Shown: positions 11,061 to 40,100 of the stretch, in pieces
Layout of the letters: the number at the start of each line of letters is the position of its first letter
Position numbering within the stretch: position 1 is the stretch's first letter
DNA from: Marthasterias glacialis
Lineage: Eukaryota; Echinodermata; Asteroidea; Forcipulatida; Asteriidae
Direction of reading: 5' to 3'
Length of the DNA: 64,000 nucleotides
NCBI GenBank assembly: GCA_911728455.2
Contig: OU452219.1
Span: 18,817,397 to 18,881,396, forward strand
Made by a program: the position numbers and the translations under genes
Notes under the pieces: generated by a model
The model's database searches: none
Seen by the model: only the letters and a program-made list of their open reading frames with translations
What the model was told of the DNA's origin: nothing

Positions 11061-12929
11061 TTAAATGTCTTGGAAGATGATGCCCATGATAGCCAGAACT
11101 GCAATTACAATAATATATGGCATTGCAGCCGAGGCTTCATTCTGGTAGGTAATGGGTACCTTGACAACGAGAGCCTCCCCTGCTGCCACAGAAACCTTGT
11201 TCAGTTTCACCGATTCCCCGTTCCTGTCCATTCCACTGCTAACCTCAACGACACCAATGTCAGGGACAACAAAATCTTCGTCCATTAAGGCAGTAGTGTG
11301 ATAATCATCGGTCGATGGAGAATCACCAGCGTTAACAATCACCAAGAACGAGAAAAGGGTCGGGTCACCAGACAGGCGAAAGAAGGAAAATATCTTATCG
11401 TTGACGATGGCATACTTGAGATGATTTGTCTGAAAGCTGGTCTCCGTCTTTCTGAGATTGGCCAGTGCCTTGAAAAGTGCCAAAGGGGAACTTGGGTTTT
11501 TGATTTGGTCAGCAACGTTGACTCCTGCAAGGTAGTTGTCGTTGACGGGTAGCCAGGTTTTGCCATTGGTCGTGCTGAAACCAGCATGGGGAGTGTTGTC
11601 CCACTGCATCGGGGAGCGTTCCGGGTCTCTTGTGTATTCTTCCCAATGGTTAGGGTTATTTATAGCATAGGGGTCCTGGGTTTCATTGTAAGGAACCCAT
11701 ATACCCTCCATTGCTATCTCTTCCCCATAGTAGGTTGTTGGAGTACCAGGAAGGAGTAAGTTAAGGATGTTCATGGCCCGTGCATACTTCACCCCGAGCC
11801 GCTCAGTAATGCGGGAAGTGTCATGGTTACCAATCACCCAGTTTGGCCATTTACCGCTAGGGAGATCTTTCATCCAATCCAGTACTTTTTTATACATCTC
11901 ATTGCCAGATAAGTTTTCACTGGTAAGTTCTGTCAGACCGAAATTGAAGGGATAATCTGCTTCTGGTTGGGCTGGAGTACCGTAGTACGGTAAGAGGGCA
12001 CTGTGTTTGTCGTAGGACTCTGTCACCATGAATCGGTAGTTTGGCTTGGAGCTGAAATCTTCAAAGAGGTCCCGCCAGTCTTTTATGACATCGTGAAGCT
12101 CTGGCAGATCAGCCGTCTTTGTATGGATCAAGCTGTCATACTGAGGGCGCTCACCTGGGACTGGAGTGTAATCCGGATTGGTCGGTTCATCCTCCATGTC
12201 TTCGTCTTCGTACATGTGCCTGATCGCGTCGACGCGTAGACCGTCAACGCCCTTCTCAAACCAGAACTTAATAACTTCCCTCATCTCATGATGCACCACA
12301 GGGTTACCGTAATTAAGATCGGGTTGTTCCTTCAAGAACTGATGCAGGTAGAATTGCTGCCTCTGCGGTTCCCACTCCCACACTGAACCACCAAAGACAC
12401 TTACCCAGTTGTTTGGGACACATTTCTCCAGTGGATCAGTGCAACCTTTCTTGGGGTCCTTCCACACGTAGTAATCTCGGTATGGATTACTTTCATCTTT
12501 ACTCTCTTTGCTTCTGAGGAACCATTCATGCTCCTCGCTGGAGTGGTTAGGAACAAAATCCATCATCAGTTTAAGGTCCAGGCTGTGAGCCGTGGCAATC
12601 AGATTGTCAAAATCTGCAATAGTGCCAAATATCGGATCAATGTCCTTAAAGTCGGCAACGTCGTATCCGAAATCAGCCATGGGGGATGTGTAGACGGGGC
12701 TCAGCCAGACTGTGTCCACGCCAATTGTGTTGAAGTACTCCAAGCGGGAGGTGATACCCTTCAGATCACCCACGCCGTCCCCGTCGGAATCCTGGAAGGA
12801 TCGGGGGTAGATCTGATACACGATGGTGTCCTTCCACCAGTCACGCCAGGTAAACTCAGCGGCCATGGAGGGTTGTGCTACCACGGCGATAATACAAAGC
12901 AAACACACCAAACTGACACCAAAATGCAT
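11061..12929 (-). CDS. Intronless GH13 maltase-like alpha-glucosidase, membrane-tethered or secreted
   Basis: A single 622-aa reading frame starts at ATG 12929. Residues 1-23 form a signal peptide. The GH13 TIM barrel opens with [20 protein letters not shown] (38-56). Region I is DFVPNH (124-129). The catalytic residues are all present: nucleophile D234 in GLRVDAIRH, acid/base E304 in MVTESYD and D370 in GNHDTSR. PTTYYGEEI (397-405) and SPMQWDN (439-445) are typical of oligosaccharide alpha-glucosidases. It should release glucose from maltose-type substrates. Residues 604-619 are hydrophobic with almost nothing after them, which suggests a GPI-anchor signal or a tail anchor. It shares the fold with the rBAT-like gene upstream on the same strand and has none of that gene's introns, so old retroposition or intron loss is likely. 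The family assignment is firm and the substrate is inferred. Confidence 0.93.
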   Translation of the reverse strand: MHFGVSLVCLLCIIAVVAQPSMAAEFTWRDWWKDTIVYQIYPRSFQDSDGDGVGDLKGITSRLEYFNTIGVDTVWLSPVYTSPMADFGYDVADFKDIDPIFGTIADFDNLIATAHSLDLKLMMDFVPNHSSEEHEWFLRSKESKDESNPYRDYYVWKDPKKGCTDPLEKCVPNNWVSVFGGSVWEWEPQRQQFYLHQFLKEQPDLNYGNPVVHHEMREVIKFWFEKGVDGLRVDAIRHMYEDEDMEDEPTNPDYTPVPGERPQYDSLIHTKTADLPELHDVIKDWRDLFEDFSSKPNYRFMVTESYDKHSALLPYYGTPAQPEADYPFNFGLTELTSENLSGNEMYKKVLDWMKDLPSGKWPNWVIGNHDTSRITERLGVKYARAMNILNLLLPGTPTTYYGEEIAMEGIWVPYNETQDPYAINNPNHWEEYTRDPERSPMQWDNTPHAGFSTTNGKTWLPVNDNYLAGVNVADQIKNPSSPLALFKALANLRKTETSFQTNHLKYAIVNDKIFSFFRLSGDPTLFSFLVIVNAGDSPSTDDYHTTALMDEDFVVPDIGVVEVSSGMDRNGESVKLNKVSVAAGEALVVKVPITYQNEASAAMPYIIVIAVLAIMGIIFQDI

Positions 12930-14648
12930 GATCGACTGAAGTTTTTAAGTGATTGAAGTTACAAAAGAAAACATTCATTGAGTCTTATAACTGAAAAGGC
13001 TTCCTATAGTACTGTAGGCCTATTTGTACTGTACACATGTAGATTTCTCAAAAAAAAGCCTGCTCTACAGTTTGCTGGGTGTCAGTCCAACTAGAAGGAC
13101 GGGTAACTGTTAGCATTTTGTATTCGTTTCGAACCCAGAACAGCTTTGTATTTTGTCCAGGTGTATAAAGATAAAATATTTTGCTGAATATTTACATTGT
13201 GATTAGTTCAGAATGGGGGGGGGGGGTCTGATTAGTGATTAGAGTAGTAGATGGGCCATAGGGCAAGGTTCTAACCATATAACTGTATGGTTAAACTAGG
13301 GCAAGGCTCTAAGCATTATAGTTTAATTTATTAGGTCTACAGTTACTCATCAATCATAATGGTGGTTACCAAGTTTGAACTTGTTATCGATATCATGCAC
13401 AATGTCTACCACTCCCCGCCCTTTGCTATACCGCACCCTTTTGAGTCATTTTATTTCATCTAGATTCTGGTGTTTTGGGGGTTTTTTTTGGGGGGGGGGA
13501 ATGAGTAAGACTGCTGTTTGATTTTCTAAAGTCTGTCATATTTTTATGCATTTTGTATTACTTGATTTGTTATGGAGGTCAGCCAAAATCGTTTTTTGTT
13601 GTGTTCTACATAACAAAGGAAAATAATAGACCTATCTTCATTCGGACTTATTATCTAAATTCAGACTTTTTTTTTTACGTCTGATGGTAAAAAAAAGCAG
13701 TTATTTTTCCAAATATAAAGAAACAATGCTCTTTACTTCATTCTCTAGTGCTGAGGATACTGTCCCCAAAAGCTTCATTAAATCTAGGGTATGCACCAAA
13801 AGGTGGAAATGCCATCCTTGACAACATACCTCCTAAAGTTTGGATCCTAGTTTCAGCAATGACCCTCACCCCTATGTTTAGGTATTAATAAATTAATATA
13901 ATGAGACTGACCAAAATTCTATCTGGAATGTTTACACACATGAATCGACACTCCTTAGAATGAGTAACAACAAAATTCACAATTTCTTTTGCATGCTTCA
14001 GTTATAGGATTTATTCTTTCAAAAGTCTGAGTTGTCAAACTCGAAACATCACCAAAGTGGAATGTAATGAATACCATATTGCTATCATTCGTGTCAATGT
14101 AATTGCATATATGGTTCTTTATTAAAGAACATAAATCAAAAAGAAATCAACTCTGTTTTTTCATCTCATACAAACAAGCTTTCAACATCACTTGGTGATC
14201 CCCTCATTCTCATCAATAAGAAATAAGTGCAATCAAACAGTTAATACTGATGGCAGCTTCAGCCTTTAAAACAGTGTTTGCCTCTTGGTTTGTTTGCCTA
14301 CAAGTTGGTCTTTAAAATACTGGTTTGAAGTAGTTTTAATACAAAGGTTTTAGACTCTTTAGGTCAACATGTTAATATTTGATCTTCCCCTGAATAATGA
14401 GAACGTAATACGGTGTATATTTTGTACAGTAGAGCCATAAATGTCTGTAAATGCATTAGCACATTATCAACATCTTGAGATACTCTGTCACATAAAGAAG
14501 AGGTTTACTGTACAGTTTCACATTGGTTTTGTTGATAATTACAAATACGCTGAATATGTCGTTCTATGATATCATTTTCAAGCCAATTCATTTATTTTGA
14601 AAATTAAATCTAATGTATAGATAGCGAGAACTACACACCAAGTTACAA

Positions 14649-14777
14649 TGGCCGTGTCCGAATCAAGCAACTTCGACTACGGCTATGGCCGTTGGCTGCA
14701 ACGACAACGTTGGAGAATAGGACTTTTTGGCGTTCTGGCAGTAGCCACTGCCGAAGCCATCAATTCGGACTCGGCCA
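14649..14777. repeat. Palindromic MITE-like element, ~129 bp
   Basis: Left tggccgtgtccgaatcaagc and right attcggactcggcca mirror each other, and inner segments (cttcgactacggc / gccactgccgaag) also pair imperfectly. A short plus-strand frame beginning at 14648 falls wholly over this palindrome and is not treated as a gene. Confidence 0.5.
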
Positions 14778-15289
14778 GTGATAGAAATAACGCTCATAAC
14801 TTCACATGGTCGGTAGGCGAGAATGTCTTTTCAAGATCAAATCGTAAGTCAGTATAGACCAGAGACGTCCAGTTGTCTGATCTCAGTGTCACTAAAATGC
14901 ATGATTATTTAAATCTGAGTGTCTTGATTGGTTAGTATGATGTATGCACCTCCAATGGCTCTCTGCATGCCCTGACCAATCCTCATCCATTGTTGGTAGT
15001 GCAATCGTGGCGATGGTAGGGATTGGTCAGTTTATCGTGGGCTATACTGGACAGTATTCGGGTACAATTCAAAGTGTAAACACAATGTAGAGAGGTTTGT
15101 GGTTTCACCATGTTAATATATCTCCAAAAGCACAGTGGCTTTCAAAAGAGACAGTGGTGGTAATAACTTGATAGTCGTACAAAAATCTCTTTGGTTGCTC
15201 CACAGACTTTTGCCTCAATAGAAAAAGAATCTTAGTCACTTCTTTCTGTATTTCTTTCTGTATAAAAGAATTGATTATACAATTACAGT

Positions 15290-15295
15290 TTTATT
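15290..15295 (-). terminator. Candidate poly(A) signal of the rBAT-like gene
   Basis: TTTATT on the plus strand reads AATAAA on the minus strand, about 350 bases beyond the rBAT-like stop codon. Position is plausible but no transcript evidence exists here. Confidence 0.35.
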
Positions 15296-15644
15296 TTTAT
15301 GATAATTTTACATTATTTTTCTCACACAAATATGTTTGGTTATCATTACAATATTCTTAAAAATGATGTCACTTTTCTATGCGGGGATAGTGACTGGACT
15401 GGTAATTGTACAAAGGTTTCCACGAATGTATTTAATCAAGAAATTGTACATCTTTTGAAATACTAGAAATACGTCATATCTTGAAGTGTTCTTTTACAAG
15501 AATGTGTTCAAATCATACCCAACCTGTAAATAAGATGGAGAATTGTCAAGATTCTTTAAATGGTGGTGTACATTTCTTTGGGTTTAGGGTGATGGACTGG
15601 CTTCTACAGACCACTGCCGGTGGGACAATTTGTTTTGTTGTTTT

Positions 15645-32042
<16,398 letters not shown>

Positions 32043-33055
32043 TTTCACCTCTCAAAAATTCCGGACAAAACTAAAAGAAAATCGGTATACTTTTCGACTG
32101 TGCTGTTCAATTGCAAGTTTAACATGTAACTGGCGTGAACTGTAACTCTCAGAGGCGACCTAGATAAGGCGTGGTTTTACAAAAAAAATGAACTTTAGAC
32201 GCTAGTGTTTGATGTACGAGGCGAATTGAAATAAGCTTCCCAGATAATATTTTATCGTACGTTTCATCAGGCAGCCCTTTGTTAAATATTAACCTTTGGG
32301 CTAACCGGTATTTGCGCACCAGAGTGTTTCGTGGGTTCTCATGCATGAAACAGCTTCATTCTTTCTCCAAGGCCAGTGTTTGTTCGGGAGCGGGGACAGT
32401 CAACAGTTTTAACAATATTGATCATACATTCAAACCAACCACGGAAAAAAAACACTTCCAAACCAGTAAACCCCTTTGAACGCGCGAGACTACAACCTCA
32501 AAATATGGATTCTATTAAGTAATAGGACGAACAACATGATCTCAGAAATATCAATATCGTATGTAGGCAACATCCGGCTGGAAACGGTAGGGCATCTCGT
32601 CCAAACGCCCAGTCAAACCAGCAGGAGTTTGATTGAAATCTTCGTCACAGACATTGTTTCATTCATACGGGAGAGTAGTTTGTTGAAGGCCACCCTTGCC
32701 TGCCCCATGCCGACACTGGAGAGGGGAATGCCGTGCCGAAAACGTGACCGCGAAAAAAATAGAGAAAAGCCGAACAAAATAGTCAACCTAGATTGGTGGT
32801 ACCTTAACGATAATTGAAACTTTACGTGCCCAAGAGCCGTGCTGTAAACCCTTCTAAGTCTAGGTTTGAACAAGAATTTTCTTACAAAAATAATATTTTG
32901 CATTGTGACCTTCACAAAATAGATATTGTCCTCTTGCTCTCTTAGTGAACAAAGGTTGTCCCAGAAATCAAGGTTTTTAAAGATTAAACTCATTTCCACT
33001 GTGTACTTTTCAAGAAAACACGATTAAACCATAGAGGAATGAAACGTTTGCGATA

Positions 33056-33235
33056 CACCATTATGCTCGACATGGACCATTGTGTCCGGAGAGAAGATTT
33101 TGAACCATCTAGTCCGACCCATTGTGTCCGTCGGACACAATGGGTCGGACATAATCGTTCGTCTGACACAATGGGTCGGACTTGATGGTTCAAAATTGGA
33201 GTAGGACGTAAGAGTCAATGTCGAGCATAATGGTG
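33056..33235. mobile_element. 180-bp foldback element
   Basis: Left end caccattatgctcgacat and right end atgtcgagcataatggtg are perfect 18-bp inverted repeats. Inside, gtccgacccattgtgtc and its complement recur on both sides of the centre near 33131. The structure is nearly a complete hairpin. Confidence 0.8.
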
Positions 33236-34160
33236 CCTAACAAAATGTTCAACCCGGACCTCTTAAAATTTCATCAAATTAGGGGGTCCTGTTCTAGAGC
33301 AAACAACCACCCAAAAAGTCAGATGTCAGATCGTTTGCCTTCTTATTTCGATTGCATCACATGGTTTATTTCTATGTTCCAGCATTAAAAAAAAGCTATG
33401 GTGGTTTGGTCTTCGAAGGGTAGTTCTTATCCGTGAGCTTTCTGATTCAACTATTGTTTCATTACCAATTATTCCTTAGTGTGCTTTGTCTCAACAATGG
33501 TAAAGTGTCTGTATAAATGCTTCCATTCTTTGCACAAATCAAGATATAGAACCAACCTGCGAAAATTTCAGCTCAATTCGTTGTTTCATTTGCGACAAAA
33601 CGTTAAAAATGCATTCAGTGAGTTTTGGTCTCACATGAGACGAAATTAATTCTTTAATATTTGTTTATTTATTATTTTAAAAAAACGATAACACTTCAGG
33701 CAGAAATATTTCAGTGAAAGTTTTCTACCATCATTATCTTTATACCATGTAACGTAAATCTAAAACTGTGAACATTTATGTTTTTCCTTCTTACCAATGT
33801 TGAGCTGGGGCTTTAACATGAAGGAATTCAACACCAAAATGGACCCTAATTGTGTCCGTCCAGGATCCGGATTATTCAGTTATGTCGTGGGGTTATGCGG
33901 TCCATGAATCCAGTTCATTCGCGGTTCAGCAGACACATGGATATATGTTTCGAATTGACCCAAATACCTCATTGAAGTAATGCACCAATAATGTCCAAAT
34001 TATTGAAGAAAATTGTTGGTTTCTATCTGCAAGCCCTGAGCAAGGTCGCGCACGTATTATTAATATCGTGATGTGGCAATCTTTGTCTGGTTTCCTGTGT
34101 ACTCAGTGACCATGAATGTTCTAATTCTTCTCTCATGAATACTACACTTTTTTTTTCTTT

Positions 34161-34230
34161 CCAGCCTCGGTTTTGTTACATTCGTTTGAATAGGAAAAAA
34201 TGCAATTTGGTCTGGCCATGGTGTTGTGGG
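34161..34230 (+). mobile_element. Fragment of MITE family B interior
   Basis: ttccagcctcggttttgtta, cattcgtttgaataggaa and ggccatgg match the interior of the element at 5797-5982 (ttccagccttggtttggtta, cattggtttgaatggaag). Termini were not found. Confidence 0.5.
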
Positions 34231-34454
34231 TCGGTAGTGATCGCTGATGTGTGATGTAATTGACGTTTGTTTACCTTGGCCCATCCCACAAACTTACTGG
34301 ATTTCTCTACCTCCATTGTTAAATACAGTAGATTGAGTTTTGTGGGCCTATTTCATACGTTCCTAAAAATGGCATGTACTGGAGAGCGTCACCATTGCCA
34401 AAAAAATGGGCAATAACACCACTGCAAAACCCTAAATATGATCCGACACCTCTA

Positions 34455-34606
34455 AAAACTCCCGGGTCAGATTTGACCCGAATTCTGGGTCACAGGGAGC
34501 CTGACCCATTTCCGGGTGAAACTGGTTTTAAAAAAATTGGATCTTAACTCGGATTCTGTGTCTGTTTGACCCATTTCTGGGTAATTTTGACACAGTTGAT
34601 ACCCAG
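34455..34606. mobile_element. Second, degenerate copy of the GGGTCA palindromic element
   Basis: It begins with aaaactcccgggtcagattt after a TA and continues with gggtcacagggagcctgacc, in the same order as 29648. The interior then diverges and the right inverted end is eroded. Confidence 0.65.
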
Positions 34607-35299
34607 TAAACGTAACTATAGGGTTTGCTGATCTAAAAACTCTTAAAAATAAAACAACTTTTCAAAAAGTTATTTTGGATTGAAAAAAGTGTGCACATCG
34701 ACTCCCTTTGTAAAGGAAAAATGGTGTGAACAGAAATTTGACACAACTGAAGTCCCCTGGGATAGTGTTTGCGTAAACCGTGATCAGTTTCGTTTATTGA
34801 TCAAAATTAAAAGTGTATTTGCTTTAAACAGTTATAAAGTATCTTGCCGATAATCTCACAGTAACTTCTTATTTTTCTTGAAACGATTGAGTGATTCTTT
34901 TCATTTTGTAAAATCAAAAAGTCTGTTATTTTCAAAGTAAAACATAAATAAAAATAAGATTGATAATAAAGTGGTGTACTCAATGCAATATTTTATATCG
35001 ATTAGATAGAATGCATATCAAAACTAAATTTGTAACAATTACAGGCAGACCTCTACCATTCTGCACACACTGTACTTGAAAACATTCACACAAAGTTAGT
35101 TATTGCCTTTTTTAAAGATACAAAATAAAAACAATCTGTTGCAAAAATCTGTTGTAACTTCAATGTGGTGCGAATACACTGTACACAGCATGCCCAAATA
35201 TGAAAAATCATCTGCATATAATTTATATCATTAAATATAATAACAATTATGAAAACTCTTTATTTTGTGACGACACCCCCCCCCAAAAAAAACCACACA

Positions 35300-35442
35300 A
35301 ACTAACAAGCACACAAACAACCCAACAAACAAACAAACACACAAACAAACAAACAAACAAGCACACAAACAAACAAACAAACAAACAAACAAACAAACAA
35401 TTACACAAACACACAAACAAACAAACAAACAAACAAACAAAA
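35300..35442. repeat. AAAC-rich microsatellite with ACAC interruptions
   Basis: Runs of aaac / aaca with periodic cacacaaac interruptions. Frames through it give artefactual NKQT and VCLF polypeptides. Confidence 0.9.
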
Positions 35443-37162
35443 TAAACAAATAAAACCCTCCAAAGCTTTACAAATCCCTCCCTTGCCAAGTTGGCCTAGC
35501 AATACATTTTTTTCTGTACCTTTCTCAGCACTTCATTTTAAGGGTATTCACTAACCACAGAGAGGAGTCTGTTTACCAGACAATAGTCAACACAAAATCA
35601 CACACTTATGGCACTGTGGTATACAAGGTACATTGGTTGGACCATGTGGAAAAATTTCCCTATGGTTGGACTTAATCAATACAACAACAACAAAAGTACT
35701 AGTATAAAATACAAACATTATTCATGCGTTACAGTATCTCATACACCGCAAATGAATACTTAGTGGAATGTACACATATTAAGCTAAGACGTAGTTGCAT
35801 AAGTGATTGTTGAAAAAATACATATTGTTTTGAATTTTTCGTGAGGTTGTAAGTGGTGATAGAATGCAATGAAAGTAATCGACCGAAACAAAGAGTGTGG
35901 GACCACCTTTGATCTTTCCAAGCTTTTCGGCGATATTTCCACACAAAAAAGTTTGAATATTTATCAAAGATTTGCACACCCTTAAATGAGTTTACCTGGA
36001 TACAGCATAAAGTAATGAGTTTCTTTTAGTTACCTCCTTAAGGCTAGTTCATACTCAAGAGATGGTAACCATCGAAACCCTGATGACCCCCAGCGCCCTT
36101 TAGCGACTAGTTACTGAGTCTCAGCGATAACTATAAACTTGTTGTTTTCATGAGCGAAAGTCAAGTTTTGGGTCACGCGACAACACGCGACCGACTATAA
36201 ACTCGTCTTAAAAGCTTGTCTACTGAAAGACAGCTAACATGAAAAATGTGCTTTTAAGTTTTTGCTTCTGATTTGATGTTTCGAGAGATGTTAAGAACGG
36301 TTCACAGGCCCTTGATCCTACTATAAAATAACGTGGTGACCCTTCCAGTTATACTAATTGATTGCAATACTTTGATGTCAATGTCCCAGATACACTGCTT
36401 GCCTCCCATTTCCCATTATTACTTACTAGTTTTTTTTTTAAATTGTAAAACACCTGGAACAGTATCACTACATTAGTCTCCACCGGGTGTGACTAAAGGC
36501 ACTTTGCTTCAAACAGTTTAAAAACACAAATTGTATAATAATACATCTGTATCAAATATTGTAATAACATCTAATTTGTGTGAGTCATTATCATAAAATG
36601 GACGCTCTCAGGCAGTGCAACATTAAATAGGCGAGGGTTAGCCAGAACCTCCATCCCACGCTCAAGCAAGCAATAAAGACAGAGTTCAGATGTAAGCCCC
36701 CTCCAATCTAAACACTAGGTGCTTACGAGTTTACTGAGAAGGCACTGTTCTGGAATGTTAATGGAACTCGAAATCACCAACAAACTTTTGCAGTTTTACA
36801 AATCAAATTGAATCGTTGTAGACTTAGGCATATGTGCATAAAGTCATAATAATGCCCAGAGTTCATTAAAGAAGTATCTCAGAATTTTTCATGTTATATA
36901 TCAATTGGTTACTGAGTAGTTGATTTCAATTTACCAACATACATGCTCATGATTGGTGAACCTGAACGGCTCCAGTCAGGCCAACACACTATAAATCCAG
37001 TTACTCATTGAGATGGTTAAGATTAAACACAGCCTCGCTCCCATGGGCAGCGCACAAAATCATCCCCTCTCATCACTAACCCCTGTGAGATCAAACACCA
37101 AAGGGAACGAGGTTGGACTAAAGACCAGGGATTGCATGAGCACAGCCATCATGTTTCTCAGG

Positions 37163-40100
37163 TCACGATGTCGTTCCTGAGGTCTTGTTCAGTTCTCCGG
37201 CTTCCTCATCCTCGTCGTCGCTTTGTGGGATGAAGAGATCTTCCTGGAGCTGTGCCATAAGATGCTGCATACGGCCCTGAACAGAAATATAAAAAACAAC
37301 CCATTAAATCCAGTCACAGGGAAAATAACATCGATGCTGTTATCCCTCAGCAAAAGTTATTCCGTTAAATACCTTCTTGGAAACCCCCCTAAAACAGACT
37401 TACCACATCCAGCCTGTCTTTGTTGCGATTGATGTGCGAGTCAAACACTTGCTTCAACACACTGTTGGTGAATATGCCTCGATTCAGGACGTCATTTGTC
37501 ACATCCGTTACAAACTCTAAATAGAGTAGCTCCTCCTCTCTACCGAAAATAGAATACAAATCAGCGATCAGTTTTGAGTCCAGAAACATATTCCAAATAG
37601 TTCAATTAAATGGCATATTTTAGTCTCTTTGGAAAACAAAAATATTCAAACACAATAAACAGAGAACATTTCGAGAACTATAACAAAAATCCCAGATTTT
37701 ATGTTGGTGGTGCCAGAAAATTGATAGCTAATGATTTGTATCACGGGCGGATCTCGAATTTGTTTTAGGGAGGGAGGGCTAAAAATAAAAAAAACGATTT
37801 TCGATTTTCAGTTTCAAGGTGGGAAGCTCTTACGGCATGGGGTACAGGGCCCGCTTAAGGGCCTCTGCAAAAACTTTCATTCTAGATGCTCCATGGTGCA
37901 ATCTGAGATGATTCTCAGACACTTTCCCCTCGATTTTGAGCAAACATTTTTTTTGAAGGAGTAAAACGAGAATTTCATTGGATTGATTTACTGTTTGTAT
38001 CTGATTCTGTTCTCCCCCTGCCCCACCCCCTCTCTCTCTCTCTTTCTCTTTCACTTTTTTTTCTTTTTATGATTTTTAGGGGAGGGAGGCTACAGCCCAC
38101 CCCCTGGATCCACCCATGTTGTAGTCAACATCAAATCTAACTTACTCATCCTTCATTCTTTTGGATATTCTTGAGGTGGGTCTGGTGGACAGATTTCCAG
38201 TGCTGAAAAAGAAGCAAAAAAAAAAAAGGACCGACCGTTTATCATCACTTGGCAAAACTTAAAGCATTCAACTCTAAAAATGTATGCACCATTTTTTTTC
38301 TTCAGTGGGAAACATGTGCCAAAATCCAATGAAGTTGTAACACACCACAGACATAAACTCAGTCTTCTGAGAAGCACGAAAATTGTACAAACTATATTCA
38401 CTGGAACACATTTTCTTTAAAACATTTAAAGGGGATCAACGGCTATGGCCTAGTGCCTCAAAGAATCCCACAAAGGTTCAAGCTAATTACATCATTGTGC
38501 TTTGGAGACCCAGGGATTTTTGCACGCCCCTATACAAGCTTAGGGAGGAATGCAAAATCAAACAGGCGGTAACTCGAGGTAAGCCTCAAGGTTTTTTTTA
38601 GGTTCTCCAGGGTTATCCGGGGTTCAACCTTGAGTTACCCCGAGTTACTGCGTGTTTAATTCTGCATTCCTCCCTTATTTTGATTGAGGCAATCCAAATG
38701 AGCAACGTGAATTTCCTCGACTTTGTATTTCAGAAAGATCCATTTCTTTCTCGATGATATTTATAACAAGTGCTCTTTCGTGATGAACCTCATCGATTTT
38801 TTACTGTTGACAAATACCAATCCTGTACTTTGTGTTCAAAATTAGCATAGAAATGCCAAGTAGCATAGAAATGCCAGACAAACCTGTAGAATGGTCTCTG
38901 ATGGGACCGAGTCAGATTGATGTCCCCCGTCTGATCCAGGTCATCTTCCCCGTCTCTCAGATCCTCCAGATGAAGGGATTCTACTCGTCTAGTCTGGTCC
39001 TCAAGCCACATCATATGATCAGCCTTACGCTTGTAGGATTCATGATCACCATCTTCATCCAGCCTTAGAAAAGGGGGATACCAGGGAAGTTCATTGGTAA
39101 AAACAATGATTTCAAAACATGTTTCATTCATAAACGTTACTGTCTTGCTGTAACCACCCCAAAACCCATCAAAATCCAACAACAGAGCCATTCTGTAAGA
39201 CTGAGTGCAGCAATTGTAGATATTGTTTGAGCAATAGAACGCAAGTTGGTCTCGTTTTCTTTCGTCCTTATCCCCTTCTTCTGACCTAGTAATGACCCTT
39301 ATCTCTTTTGCTTCTAATGGTTGAAGTACACAATGAGTAATTACCTGTTTTCATAGTTTTTGAGAGTTTCTTCATATTCAACATTGTCATTTTCATGGTC
39401 ATGTTCGTTCTGTCTTCTTGATTTTGTAACCTGTTTCTTTGGCTTGTTATAGTTCTTGGACTGAGCCAGCCTGGATTGGACCGTTGTGTTGAGTGTCCTT
39501 GGCGTATGTGGTCTACCAGGTGAGGAGAAACGGTCAGGCATCTTGTCTAATATATCGCCCGATGCCGGTTTGGTCTGGTCGAGCCTAGCCGAGCGTAACC
39601 TGTTACTCTCGGTGAGCCTCGGTCCGTCTGTTTCTTTGAAACGGAGCGATTTGGTGTTCTCGCTGAGTCTGGATTGCGTTCTGAAACCATCCGGTTGGGA
39701 CCGATAGTCGAGAGCTGAGCGTGCCGTGCCGATACGTTGACTGTACGGGCTTGGGGATAAGTGTCCATTGGTGGCTAGGTGATTCAGCTCTTCAGATGTG
39801 AAACTCTGCCAAGTCAAAAAAGAACGCACCACATAAAGCACTCCCAAACAAAAACTGTAGAAAAACATAAACTAGCCTCTTGCTTTGGACAGTGACAACT
39901 ATCAATACTCAGGGTTGTTTATTGCATACCGGGAAGATAATAAACATGACAGCAGTTCGTAATGGCAACAAAAAGTATTACTGAAACTGGGAATGAAGCC
40001 CATGCCCAACCCTGAGATTCATCCGGCACTTTGAAGCTATGTGACTTGGTATCCTCAACAACTTTAAATGTAAATGTGAACATATGAGGATAGAGATTGT

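Larger units (their letters stand above)
12930..15644. other. Spacer between maltase and rBAT-like gene
   Basis: No coding exon is evident. It should contain the maltase promoter and 5' UTR (to the right of 12929 on the minus strand) and the rBAT-like 3' UTR. Homopolymer G and T runs occur near 13214-13227 and 13478-13499. A palindromic element lies at 14649-14777. An AATAAA on the minus strand at 15295-15290 could end the rBAT-like transcript. Confidence 0.5.
32043..37162. other. Intergenic region between rBAT-like and SPATA7-like genes
   Basis: It should contain the rBAT-like promoter and 5' UTR (right of 32042) and the SPATA7-like 3' UTR (left of 37163). It also contains the palindromic element at 33056-33235, the GGGTCA element copy at 34455, a family B fragment near 34161-34230 and an AAAC/ACAC microsatellite at 35300-35442. 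I recognised no coding exon. Confidence 0.55.

Noticed and set aside
32613..32999. 128-codon minus-strand frame upstream of the rBAT-like start
   Set aside because: No recognisable domain. Probably promoter or 5' flanking sequence.
35200..35489. Frames of NKQT/VCLF type
   Set aside because: Artefacts of the AAAC/ACAC microsatellite.
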